64,000 nt of DNA from Chitinophaga fulva (GTDB taxonomy: Bacteria > Bacteroidota > Bacteroidia > Chitinophagales > Chitinophagaceae): the NCBI RefSeq assembly GCF_012927205.1, contig NZ_JABBGC010000001.1:744001-808000 (forward strand), written 5' to 3'. Below the pieces are notes generated by a model. That model did no database searches. It saw only the letters and a program-made list of their open reading frames with translations, and was not told the origin of the DNA. Made by a program: the position numbers and the translations under genes. This document shows, piece after piece, positions 33,357 to 40,877 of the stretch; the first letter of the stretch is position 1; every line of letters begins with the position of its first letter.

Positions 33357-34787
33357 ATGCGGCAAAGAATCCGAAACATCCTTATCCTCATGTGCAGCTG
33401 TATTCTGGGAATCTTTCTTTTCCAGGGGTATTGGGTGTACAATTCCTATCGCATCCGGCAGGAGCAGTTTAGCAAGGAAATCAACGACGCCTTGCGGACA
33501 GCGGTATTTAATAAACAATTCTCCGATGTGCACCGGCAGTTCCCGGACATGCGCAGCTACCGCTATTACAACCGGGCAAAAGACAGCGGCCGTATGGTGA
33601 TAATACAGCGGGATCGTCATGGATGGCATCGCGGCGGTATGTCACCTGGCCCTCCTCCCCCGCCGGACAGCATCAAAGGAGACGTCACCGCCCGCATTTA
33701 TGTCGATACCCTCGCCCGCCAGATCTCCGAAATCCTGATCGCCAATAATAACCATAACGACAGCGCCAATCTCAAAAAACTGGATTCCATCTTCCGCGCA
33801 GAACTGCATAACCGCCAGATAGCCACCCCCTACAAACTGGATACTTTCCATATGAGCTACAGTGGTTTTGAAAGAGAGAGCTTCCGCGACAGTATCCGGA
33901 AAAGAGAGCCGCGGCAAACTTCCAAGATACCCTTTAATCCTGCCAGTAACCTGTTTGTACAGGCCAGCTTTGAGTCTCCGCTGCAGTTTATCCTGCAAAA
34001 GATGCTCTGGACACTGGTGAGCTCCCTCGCCCTGTTGGTATTGACCGTACTGTGTTTTGTGTATATGCTCCGGACCATCCTCAAACAGAAAAAACTGTCA
34101 GAGGTAAAGAACGACTTTATCAACAACATGACCCATGAGCTGAAAACACCGATTGCTACTGTGTCAGCGGCTGTAGAGGCATTGCAGAACTTCAATGCGT
34201 TGAACGACCAGCGTAAAACACAGACCTACCTGGATATCTCCAAGAACGAACTGCAACGCCTGTCAGACCTTGTGGAAAAGGTACTGCACATCGCTGCCGA
34301 AGAGAAAGAAGATTTTGAGCTGTTCAGAGAGGAAACGGACCTGAACGAGGTGATTGATAATATCCTGACGAACCATCAGCTGAAGGCCAACAAGATGCTG
34401 CAGGTGCGGTATGACAACAAGTTGACCCGCCCTACTGTTTATGTAGATAAAACCCACCTGTCCAACGCCATCAACAACCTTGTGGACAATGCCATCAAGT
34501 ACTCCGGAGAGCAGGTGCAGTTGTACATCAGCTGCAGCGAAGAACACGGGATACTGAAGATAAAGGTGAGAGACAACGGTATTGGTATTCCGCGGGCTTA
34601 TCACGAGAATATCTTTGATAAGTTTTTCCGGGTGCCCACAGGTGATCTGCATAATGTTAAAGGGTTTGGGCTGGGCCTGAGTTATGTGAAGAAGATCGTA
34701 GAAATGCATGGCGGCACTATCCGGGTACATAGTGAGCCTGACAAAGGAACGGAGTTTACGATTAACATCCCCCTGTCCCAGGGCTAA
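33357..34787 (+). CDS. sensor histidine kinase (HisKA/HATPase)
   Basis: A 476-residue membrane sensor. TM1 is about 8-26, the periplasmic sensor spans about 30-210, and TM2 is about 215-240. The sensor loop has a His/Gly/Pro-rich stretch (RHGWHRGGMSPGPPPPPD, 87-104). HisKA follows with phospho-accepting H260 in NNMTHELKTPIATVS, then an intact ATP domain: N-box INNLVDNAIKYS, G1 DNGIGIP, F-box FDKFFRVP and G2 GFGLGLSYVKKI. The ATG at 33357 is preferred to the upstream TTG. Its last codons and the TAA stop lie inside a REP palindrome. The partner regulator is 144 bases downstream. Confidence 0.94.
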   Translation: MRQRIRNILILMCSCILGIFLFQGYWVYNSYRIRQEQFSKEINDALRTAVFNKQFSDVHRQFPDMRSYRYYNRAKDSGRMVIIQRDRHGWHRGGMSPGPPPPPDSIKGDVTARIYVDTLARQISEILIANNNHNDSANLKKLDSIFRAELHNRQIATPYKLDTFHMSYSGFERESFRDSIRKREPRQTSKIPFNPASNLFVQASFESPLQFILQKMLWTLVSSLALLVLTVLCFVYMLRTILKQKKLSEVKNDFINNMTHELKTPIATVSAAVEALQNFNALNDQRKTQTYLDISKNELQRLSDLVEKVLHIAAEEKEDFELFREETDLNEVIDNILTNHQLKANKMLQVRYDNKLTRPTVYVDKTHLSNAINNLVDNAIKYSGEQVQLYISCSEEHGILKIKVRDNGIGIPRAYHENIFDKFFRVPTGDLHNVKGFGLGLSYVKKIVEMHGGTIRVHSEPDKGTEFTINIPLSQG

Positions 34788-34916
34788 AGCCTTGGGCTAC
34801 GATGAGGGGGAATCCGTTTGGTTATTAGTATTTTGTTGTTAATTGCTTCAAGGCTTCCCTGTTGAGTTGCTCCCGATAAACATACATGCAACGTAGCCCA
34901 GGGCTTCAGCCCTGGG
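34777..34916. repeat. REP-like inverted doublet between kinase and regulator genes
   Basis: Two palindromes of the CCCAGGGCT type, at 34777-34796 and 34897-34916, in opposite orientation (each with CTAC or its complement on the inner side), separated by 100 bases. This is the arrangement of REP doublets moved by REP-associated tyrosine transposases; no such transposase gene is in the window. Confidence 0.75.
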
Positions 34917-34931
34917 AACAAAAAAAATGAT

Positions 34932-35618
34932 ATGGCAAAAGTATTATTAATAGAAGATGAATGGCAGCTTGGTCAGATTGTTAAAGACAGTCTGGAGACT
35001 CGTGGATTTGAGATGTTGTATGCAGAAGACGGCAAGGAAGGACTGCGCCTGTACCAGCAGGAGCGGCCCGATGTAGTGGTATTGGATATCATGATGCCGA
35101 ATATGGACGGCTTTACTGTGACGGCAGAGATCAGGAAGCAGGATAAATTCACGCCGATCATCTTCCTGACAGCCAAATCGCAGACAGCAGACGTCGTCAA
35201 AGGGTTTGAGCTGGGGGGCAACGATTACCTCAAAAAGCCGTTCAGCATGGACGAGCTGATAGTACGTATCAAGGCGTTGCTGAAGCGTTTCAGTGACCAT
35301 CCGGCGGTGAAGGAGATGGAAGAAGGTTCCGTGGTGATTGGCCAGTATATTTTCAACTATGCCAAACAAACCCTTACCCGCAACAATACCACCGAGTTCC
35401 TCTCCCACCGGGAAGCCGAGATCCTGCGCCGGCTGTATGACAACAAAAATGAGGTGATGGAGCGGAAGGCCGTGCTGCTGGACCTCTGGGGCGACGATAA
35501 TTTCTTCAATGCCCGCAGTATGGACGTTTTTATCACCAAATTGAGGCGTTACCTGAAGGACGACAGCCGTGTCCAGATCGTTAATATCCGCGGGGTTGGT
35601 TATAAGCTGATATTTTAG
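34932..35618 (+). CDS. OmpR-family response regulator
   Basis: A 228-residue regulator. The receiver domain (1-120) has acidic residues E8, D9 and E10, phospho-acceptor D52 in VVLDIMMPNMDG, T80 in IIFLTAKS and Lys101/102 in NDYLKKPF. The C-terminal winged helix (about 135-226) ends in VQIVNIRGVGYKLIF, typical of OmpR/PhoB. It is the partner of the upstream histidine kinase despite the REP doublet between them, and the likely ligand of the GTTA array at 33215-33300. Regulated genes may include the GLPGLI/TonB operon. Confidence 0.95.
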   Translation: MAKVLLIEDEWQLGQIVKDSLETRGFEMLYAEDGKEGLRLYQQERPDVVVLDIMMPNMDGFTVTAEIRKQDKFTPIIFLTAKSQTADVVKGFELGGNDYLKKPFSMDELIVRIKALLKRFSDHPAVKEMEEGSVVIGQYIFNYAKQTLTRNNTTEFLSHREAEILRRLYDNKNEVMERKAVLLDLWGDDNFFNARSMDVFITKLRRYLKDDSRVQIVNIRGVGYKLIF

Positions 35619-35628
35619 CATTATCGCT

Positions 35629-35636
35629 TATCTTTG
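35629..35636 (+). promoter_or_regulatory. -7 promoter element (TATCTTTG) of pheS
   Basis: Consensus match six bases upstream of the pheS ATG at 35643, implying leaderless transcription. Confidence 0.6.
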
Positions 35637-35642
35637 TTCTTT

Positions 35643-36671
35643 ATGGAACAGTTAGTACAGCAAATAGCAGCCTATAAACAGGAAATAGCGGCTTTTACGC
35701 CTGCCAATGCGGCCGATCTGGAGCAGTACCGGATAAAATTTCTGGGTACCAAAGGCCTCGTGAAAGCCCTCTTCGGAGAAATGAAACAGGTCCCCAACGA
35801 TCGCAAGAAAGAGTTTGGACAGATCCTGAACGAATTTAAGCAGCTGGCAGAAGCCCGCTATGAAGAGTTTACAGCGCTGAAGGAAGCTGCCGGCGACAAT
35901 CATCAGGATGTAGACTATACGATGCCACAGGCCCCTCACCGGCTGGGTACCCGTCATCCTATCAGCCTGGTACGGAACAAAATCATTCGCATCTTCGAAC
36001 GGCTGGGCTTTACGATTGCAGAAGGCCCGGAAATTGAAGACGACTGGCATAACTTCACTGCGCTGAATCTCCCGGAAAATCACCCTGCACGTGATATGCA
36101 GGATACTTTCTTTATCAGCAAAAATCCTGACTGGCTGCTGCGTACCCAAACTTCCTCTGCCCAGGTAAGGGTGATGGAAGAAGGCAAACTGCCTATCCGT
36201 ATCATCAGCCCGGGAAGAGTATACCGTAATGAAACCATTTCTGCCCGTGCACACTGCTTCTTCCACCAGGTAGAAGGACTGTACATCGACGAAAATGTTT
36301 CCTTTGCCGATCTCAAGCAGACCCTTTATCACTTCGTGAAGGAGTTCTTCGGCGAAAATACCGGTATCCGTTTCCGCCCCTCCTACTTCCCGTTCACAGA
36401 GCCCAGTGCTGAGATGGATATCTCCTGCTTTATCTGTGGCGGCACCGGATGTTCCGTATGTAAGCATACCGGTTGGGTGGAAATCCTCGGCTGTGGCATG
36501 GTACATCCCAAAGTACTGGCCAACTGCGGTATCGATCCCGAGAAATACACCGGTTTCGCTTTCGGTATGGGCATCGAACGTATTACCATGCTGAAATACC
36601 AGATCAAAGACCTTCGCCTGTTTTCTGAAAACGATACCCGCTTCCTGGAACAGTTTGAAGGAACGGTATAA
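35643..36671 (+). CDS. pheS: phenylalanine--tRNA ligase alpha subunit
   Basis: A 342-residue catalytic subunit that charges tRNA-Phe as an alpha2-beta2 tetramer with PheT. The N-terminal coiled coil (1-85) is followed by the class II core: RLGTRHPISLVRNKIIRIF, motif 2 FHQVEGLYIDENVSF, FRPSYFPFTEPSAEMDI and motif 3 GFAFGMGIERITMLKY. A CxxC-type insert (CFICGGTGCSVCKHTGW) is normal in many bacteria. The frame extends three codons upstream to a TTG, but the ATG at 35643 sits just after a -7 element. pheT is not adjacent. Confidence 0.98.
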   Translation: MEQLVQQIAAYKQEIAAFTPANAADLEQYRIKFLGTKGLVKALFGEMKQVPNDRKKEFGQILNEFKQLAEARYEEFTALKEAAGDNHQDVDYTMPQAPHRLGTRHPISLVRNKIIRIFERLGFTIAEGPEIEDDWHNFTALNLPENHPARDMQDTFFISKNPDWLLRTQTSSAQVRVMEEGKLPIRIISPGRVYRNETISARAHCFFHQVEGLYIDENVSFADLKQTLYHFVKEFFGENTGIRFRPSYFPFTEPSAEMDISCFICGGTGCSVCKHTGWVEILGCGMVHPKVLANCGIDPEKYTGFAFGMGIERITMLKYQIKDLRLFSENDTRFLEQFEGTV

Positions 36672-36683
36672 AATAGTTAGCGA

Positions 36684-36754
36684 TTTTTTGATTTACGATT
36701 TCGTGATGTAGACTGCTCCGGCATATTTCAATCAAAAAATCGTAAATCAAAAAA
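36684..36754. repeat. 18-bp perfect inverted repeat, ATTT-phased
   Basis: Arms at 36684-36701 (TTTTTTGATTTACGATTT) and 36737-36754, spacer 35 nt. ATT/ATG words begin at 36683, 36691, 36698 and 36706 (7-8 bp period). It lies between pheS and the next gene on the same strand. Confidence 0.75.
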
Positions 36755-36782
36755 CGCCTGAATCATCTAAAAGTCTCCCCCG

Positions 36783-37631
36783 ATGATACACTCTATTGCT
36801 GTATGTGGCGCTGGCACCATGGGTGCCGGCATAGCCCAGGTAGCGGCTTCCAGTGGTTACAAGACGGTCCTGTTTGACATTCGCCCCGAAGGGCTGGAAA
36901 GAGCACAGGCACAGATCACCAAAAGCCTCGCCACAGCGGTGGAAAAAGGCCGGCTTAAAACAGAAGAGAAGGATGCCATCCTTGAACGGCTCACTTTTAC
37001 CAGCGATATAAATCTCTGTGTGGCAGATGTGATCATCGAAGCCATTGTAGAGGATATGGCGGCTAAAACAGCCCTGTTCAGCCAACTGGCGCCTATCAAC
37101 CGGGAAGACACCATCTTCGCTTCCAATACCTCTTCCCTGTCTGTTTCCGCACTCGCAGCCACGCTCCCTCATCCTCAGCGGGTGGCCGGCATGCACTTCT
37201 TTAATCCTGCCCATCTGATGAAACTGGTGGAGGTCGTGAGCGGTGAACAAACGTCACCTGAAACGGCTGATCGTGTTTATGAGCTGGCAAAGTCGATGGG
37301 AAAAGTGCCGGTAAACGCAAAAGATGCTCCTGGTTTTATTGTGAACCGGGTGGCACGGCATTACTATCTGGAAGCGATGTTGCTGGCCGAACAACGGGTA
37401 GCTGATTTCAGTACCATTGATCAGCTGCTGGAAAATGCCGGTTTCCGGATGGGGCCTTTCGCCCTGATGGACCTCATCGGGAATGATATTAACCTGGCTG
37501 TGACCCGGTCATTGTACGATGCCTTTCAACAGGCGCCCCGCTTCAAGCCTAATGCGCTACAGGAACAACGGGTGCAGGATGGAAGACTGGGCCGTAAAAC
37601 AGGCCTCGGCTTCTACCGCTACGAGCAGTAA
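36783..37631 (+). CDS. 3-hydroxyacyl-CoA dehydrogenase (3-hydroxybutyryl-CoA dehydrogenase type)
   Basis: A 282-residue NAD-dependent dehydrogenase. The Rossmann motif GAGTMGAGIAQVAASSG is at 9-25. SNTSSLSVSALA (about 119-130) and GMHFFNPAHLMKLVEVV (with catalytic His, about 138-154) are diagnostic. The C-terminal dimer domain carries GFIVNRVARHYYLEAM. The length fits a single-function enzyme such as PaaH/Hbd, oxidising 3-hydroxyacyl-CoA in beta-oxidation or phenylacetate breakdown, or the reverse. No other fatty-acid or paa gene is nearby to decide the pathway. Confidence 0.93.
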   Translation: MIHSIAVCGAGTMGAGIAQVAASSGYKTVLFDIRPEGLERAQAQITKSLATAVEKGRLKTEEKDAILERLTFTSDINLCVADVIIEAIVEDMAAKTALFSQLAPINREDTIFASNTSSLSVSALAATLPHPQRVAGMHFFNPAHLMKLVEVVSGEQTSPETADRVYELAKSMGKVPVNAKDAPGFIVNRVARHYYLEAMLLAEQRVADFSTIDQLLENAGFRMGPFALMDLIGNDINLAVTRSLYDAFQQAPRFKPNALQEQRVQDGRLGRKTGLGFYRYEQ

Positions 37632-37683
37632 ACTTTAACAGTTATAAATCCGGGGAATCGCTCAAATCACGGAAATCATTAGT

Positions 37684-37691
37684 TAATTTTG
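37684..37691 (+). promoter_or_regulatory. -7 promoter element (TAATTTTG)
   Basis: TAnnTTTG match, 29 bases before the epimerase-like gene ATG at 37721. Confidence 0.5.
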
Positions 37692-37720
37692 GGCCTCTAT
37701 AAGTAAACGAATTAGTCTTC

Positions 37721-38698
37721 ATGATTTTAGTAACCGGCGGAACAGGTTTTTTAGGCAGTTATTTGATTCGGTCATTGGTCGCAGCAGGTAAGCCTGTGAG
37801 AGCCCTTTACCGCAAAGCCCCTTCTCCCCGGTTGCAGGACCTTTCCGGAAAGATTGAATGGGTACAGGGTGATATCCTGGACGTAGGTGCACTGGAAGAC
37901 GCCATGCAAGGCGTTACCCAGGTGTATCACTGTGCCGCAGTGGTCTCGTTTCAGCCTGGCAATGCTGCCAATCTCATGAAGATCAATGTGGAAGGTACTG
38001 CCAACGTAGTGAATTTAGCGCTCGATGCCGGTGTGGAAAAGCTGGTGTATGTAAGCTCAGTAGCAGCCATTGGCAGATCAAGGGAACAGGCAGCCATTGA
38101 TGAAGATTGTGAATGGGAAGAGAGTCCTAATAACTCCCGTTACAGTATCAGTAAATTCCAGGGTGAGATGGAAGTGTGGAGAGGTGTCGCAGAAGGGCTC
38201 GATGCCGTGATTGTAAATCCCTCGATCATACTGGGCGCCGGCTTCTGGGACGAAGGTTCCGGTACTTTGCTGAAGAATGCCTGGAAAGAATTCCCTTATT
38301 ATACCGAAGGTGTTAACGGTTTTGTAGATGTACAAGATGTGGTAAAAGCGATGATGCTGCTGATGGACAGTGCTGTGAGTGGGGAACGTTTTATCCTGTC
38401 AGCCGACAACTGGGGATACCGGCAATTGTTTACCGCTATGGCCCATGCATTGGGTAAAAAGCCACCACATATCGCAGCCAAACCATGGATGGCTGAAGTG
38501 GTGTGGCGGCTTGAAAAAGTGAAGGGGTTGCTGACCGGCAAACAGCCGTTAGTGACCAAAGAAACGGCGCGTACGGCACGACTGAAGGTGTACTACGACA
38601 ACCAGAAAATACAGACCGCCCTACCGGCATTTAACTTCCGTCCGCTGGAAGAAACCATCCGGGAAATTGCTGCCGCATTCCTGGCATCCCGCAACTGA
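37721..38698 (+). CDS. extended SDR NAD-dependent epimerase/dehydratase
   Basis: A 325-residue extended short-chain dehydrogenase. The cofactor loop TGGTGFLGSYLI is at 5-16, and VYHCAAVVSF (about 68-77) follows. The active-site pattern is YVSSVAAIGRS, then Tyr-x-x-x-Lys in NNSRYSISKFQGEM (about 139-152). The pattern resembles dihydroflavonol 4-reductase-like and 3-beta-HSD-like enzymes, whose substrates vary widely. It converges on a lipoprotein gene only four bases away. Substrate unknown. Confidence 0.9.
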   Translation: MILVTGGTGFLGSYLIRSLVAAGKPVRALYRKAPSPRLQDLSGKIEWVQGDILDVGALEDAMQGVTQVYHCAAVVSFQPGNAANLMKINVEGTANVVNLALDAGVEKLVYVSSVAAIGRSREQAAIDEDCEWEESPNNSRYSISKFQGEMEVWRGVAEGLDAVIVNPSIILGAGFWDEGSGTLLKNAWKEFPYYTEGVNGFVDVQDVVKAMMLLMDSAVSGERFILSADNWGYRQLFTAMAHALGKKPPHIAAKPWMAEVVWRLEKVKGLLTGKQPLVTKETARTARLKVYYDNQKIQTALPAFNFRPLEETIREIAAAFLASRN

Positions 38699-38702
38699 TA
38701 TT

Positions 38703-39386
38703 TTACCTCAATAACAACGCGCCAATAGCAGCTGCCAGTGTTTTGGCTGTTTCTGCAGGCGCATCTTTGCTGACCCATACACGGGGCTTTTCGCCGGGGA
38801 TGACTGCCGCTACCGGCTGCCCGCGATACTGAAATTCATAACACACTTTTTCGTAGGAGTTGACCTTACCGAAACGGTTATGTGCCGTAATGCGGATATC
38901 TGTGTCTGCACACCGGAGGATACCGGCTTGTTTGTTGTTGTTCAGCTCCAGATAGCCAGGGGATTTTAATATCATTTCCCAGCGTTTCAGGGGCTCATTT
39001 TTGGTCCCGTTGATTAGTGTGTACGAAAGGGCTGCACTGCCATCGAGGTCTTTTAAAACGGCCGGTAAATCGCGATTGCTGAATGCGATCCGGGAAGTGT
39101 TCATTGTTTGTACCTGGATGTGTTCATCATTGCCGTTGACGTAGAAGTAAAAAGGGGTCTTGGGGTCTTTGATGAAGCTGCCCATCGTTTCGGCCACACC
39201 GTTTTTACGGGAGGTGGTAGTATACAGCCCGAAGGAAATGGTTTTGGCAGAAAGCCAGCCATCATTCACCTTAACAGGCCATTCCTGTGCCTGGCTGTAC
39301 AGGTTGTTCTCCGGGACGGATTTAGTGGGTTGTTTGGCAGTGGTACAGGCGAGGAGAAAGAGAAAGGGAAACAGTAGCTTTTTCAT
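38703..39386 (-). CDS. hypothetical lipoprotein
   Basis: A 227-residue protein with a short lipoprotein signal (MKKLLFPFLFLLACTT, C14 as lipidated Cys). The mature part is predicted mostly beta with few conserved-looking motifs (SAKTISFGLYTTTSRKNGVA and VKVNDGWLSAKT near the N-terminus; VCYEFQYRGQPVAAVIPGEK near the C-terminus). Not recognised as a known family. The stop lies four bases from the stop of the convergent epimerase gene. Confidence 0.75.
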   Translation of the reverse strand: MKKLLFPFLFLLACTTAKQPTKSVPENNLYSQAQEWPVKVNDGWLSAKTISFGLYTTTSRKNGVAETMGSFIKDPKTPFYFYVNGNDEHIQVQTMNTSRIAFSNRDLPAVLKDLDGSAALSYTLINGTKNEPLKRWEMILKSPGYLELNNNKQAGILRCADTDIRITAHNRFGKVNSYEKVCYEFQYRGQPVAAVIPGEKPRVWVSKDAPAETAKTLAAAIGALLLR

Positions 39387-39395
39387 GAATGATAA

Positions 39396-39464
39396 ATTAC
39401 AAGATGACGGATTACGAATGACGGTTACAGGTGGGGTCCACCCCTATCGTCATTCGTAATCCGT
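39396..39464. repeat. 17-bp inverted repeat, ATTAC-phased
   Basis: Arms at 39407-39423 (ACGGATTACGAATGACG) and 39448-39464, with an inner GGTGGGGTCCACCCC hairpin. ATTAC/ATGAC words start at 39396, 39404, 39411, 39418 and (TTAC) 39425. It lies between lpxD and the lipoprotein gene. Confidence 0.7.
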
Positions 39465-39470
39465 TATGGG

Positions 39471-40415
39471 TTAAAGGGATTTTACTTTGTCCCAGATTTC
39501 AGGGATACGTTTTACCCAGCCGAGTTCTCTTCTTTTTTCGCTGGCTACTTCTGCCGGGGAGCCGAAGTATACTTTACCGGCTTCGAGGCTGCTGGGCACA
39601 CCGCTCTGCGCTAATACCACCGTACCTTTGCCGATGGTCAGGTCTTTGTTCACGCCTACCTGTCCCCAGAGGATCACGTTATCTTCGATGTGTACTTTAC
39701 CTGCGATACCAACCTGGGCAGCAATGAGACAGTTTCTATCTATCACGGTACCGTGACCGATGTGGATCATGTTGTCCAGTTTAGTGCCCCGGCCGATGAT
39801 GGTATCACCACTTACACCTTTGTCGATGGTACAGCCGGCGCCTATCTCCACATCATCTTCAATGATCACCCTGCCGCAGCTTACCAGCTTGTCGTATATC
39901 ACCTCTCTGTCGGCTCTTTTCTTAAAGTAAAATGCATCCGCACCGAGTACGGTACCTGCATGAATGATCACGTTGTCACCGATAACAGCGTGGTCATAAA
40001 TTGTTACGTTAGGATGTATCAGACAGTTGCGACCGATGCGCACATGATTGCCAATGAATACGTTAGGTTGTATGATGGTACCTTCTCCGATCACTGCTGA
40101 ATCACTGATCGCTTTGGTTGCCGGTTCAAATGGACGGAAGCGGTTCACCAGTTTTACATATGCACTGAAAGGATCTTCCAGTACTAACAGCGCCTTGCCT
40201 TCAGGGCATTCCACTTTTTTGTTGATGATGATGATGGTCGCGGCAGATTGCAGACTGGCGTTGTAATATTTTTCAAAGTCTACAAAAGATATATCCCCTG
40301 GTGTTACCTTATGTATTTCATTGAGGCCGGCAGCCATCAGCTGGCTGTTGCCTACCAGCTCTGCGCCTATGAATGCAGCGATTTCCGTTACTGCAACGGG
40401 TGCTTCAAACTTCAT
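39471..40415 (-). CDS. lpxD: UDP-3-O-acylglucosamine N-acyltransferase (LpxD)
   Basis: A 314-residue left-handed beta-helix acyltransferase of lipid A synthesis, adding a 3-hydroxyacyl chain to UDP-3-O-acyl-GlcN. The N-terminal uridine-binding domain (1-100) is followed by hexapeptide repeats (for example VIGDNVIIHAGTVLGADAF, IGAGCTIDKGVSGDTIIG and HIGHGTVIDRNCLIAAQVGI). The catalytic His is probably in DNMIHIGHGT. The ATG at 40415 is chosen over an upstream start. The Bacteroidota protein is slightly shorter than the enterobacterial 341 residues. No other lpx gene is adjacent. Confidence 0.93.
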   Translation of the reverse strand: MKFEAPVAVTEIAAFIGAELVGNSQLMAAGLNEIHKVTPGDISFVDFEKYYNASLQSAATIIIINKKVECPEGKALLVLEDPFSAYVKLVNRFRPFEPATKAISDSAVIGEGTIIQPNVFIGNHVRIGRNCLIHPNVTIYDHAVIGDNVIIHAGTVLGADAFYFKKRADREVIYDKLVSCGRVIIEDDVEIGAGCTIDKGVSGDTIIGRGTKLDNMIHIGHGTVIDRNCLIAAQVGIAGKVHIEDNVILWGQVGVNKDLTIGKGTVVLAQSGVPSSLEAGKVYFGSPAEVASEKRRELGWVKRIPEIWDKVKSL

Positions 40416-40448
40416 ATGATCTGAGTTATTGAATAATGTTAAGTGCAA

Positions 40449-40456
40449 CAAAGGTA
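40449..40456 (-). promoter_or_regulatory. -7 promoter element (TACCTTTG) of lpxD
   Basis: Exact consensus on the minus strand, 33 bases upstream of the lpxD ATG. Confidence 0.6.
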
Positions 40457-40589
40457 GTAAATCGGGGAAAGCAATAAAGAAAATATGGAGGGGTCAATAA
40501 TGATAATCGGGAAGTTTCAGACTGCTGTTATCCACAATTATTTTAGTAGTGTGAATAAAATTTTTTGTAAATTTTTTCTTTTGTCATGA

Positions 40590-40689
40590 AATTCTTTTTA
40601 ATATTGTGTAGGGAATTTTGTTTCCCTGTACTTACTAACCCATTCACATAATAAGAAAGTCTGATTGTTCCAACGGTCAGACTTTTTTT
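40590..40689 (+). ncRNA. candidate orphan small RNA in the lpxD-hemN spacer
   Basis: The 462-base gap between lpxD and hemN (40416-40877) holds no convincing ORF. On the plus strand there are two hairpins: AGGGAA/TTCCCT (40610-40627) and a strong terminator AAAGTCTGA/TCAGACTTT (40656-40685) with seven Ts. No plus-strand gene precedes the terminator, so it may end a small RNA. No clear -7 element was found, and the 5' end is a guess. Confidence 0.3.
40656..40689 (+). terminator. intrinsic terminator with no upstream gene
   Basis: Nine-bp stem AAAGTCTGA/TCAGACTTT, extendable by an inner GTT/AAC pairing, followed by a T-run. Oriented rightward. Confidence 0.75.
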
Positions 40690-40823
40690 ATTGCCGCTGA
40701 AACCCTTTGCTGGCAAGTATTTCAGCCGACGACTATTTTTTTCTTCCTCATCAGGTGTTCATCGCGTCATCCTTTTACGGGTCATTTTATCTCCTGCTCC
40801 CCCATCTCCGGAAAAAGACAAAA

Positions 40824-40858
40824 GGGAGCAAAAACACGATTAAGTATCCTTTGCTCCC
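40824..40858 (-). terminator. probable terminator of the cbb3-hemN operon
   Basis: Stem GGGAGCAAA/TTTGCTCCC at 40824-40832 and 40850-40858. On the minus strand it is followed by TTTTGTCTTTTT, 20 bases after the hemN stop. Confidence 0.7.
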
Positions 40859-40877
40859 CATTTTTTTCCCGATGAAG

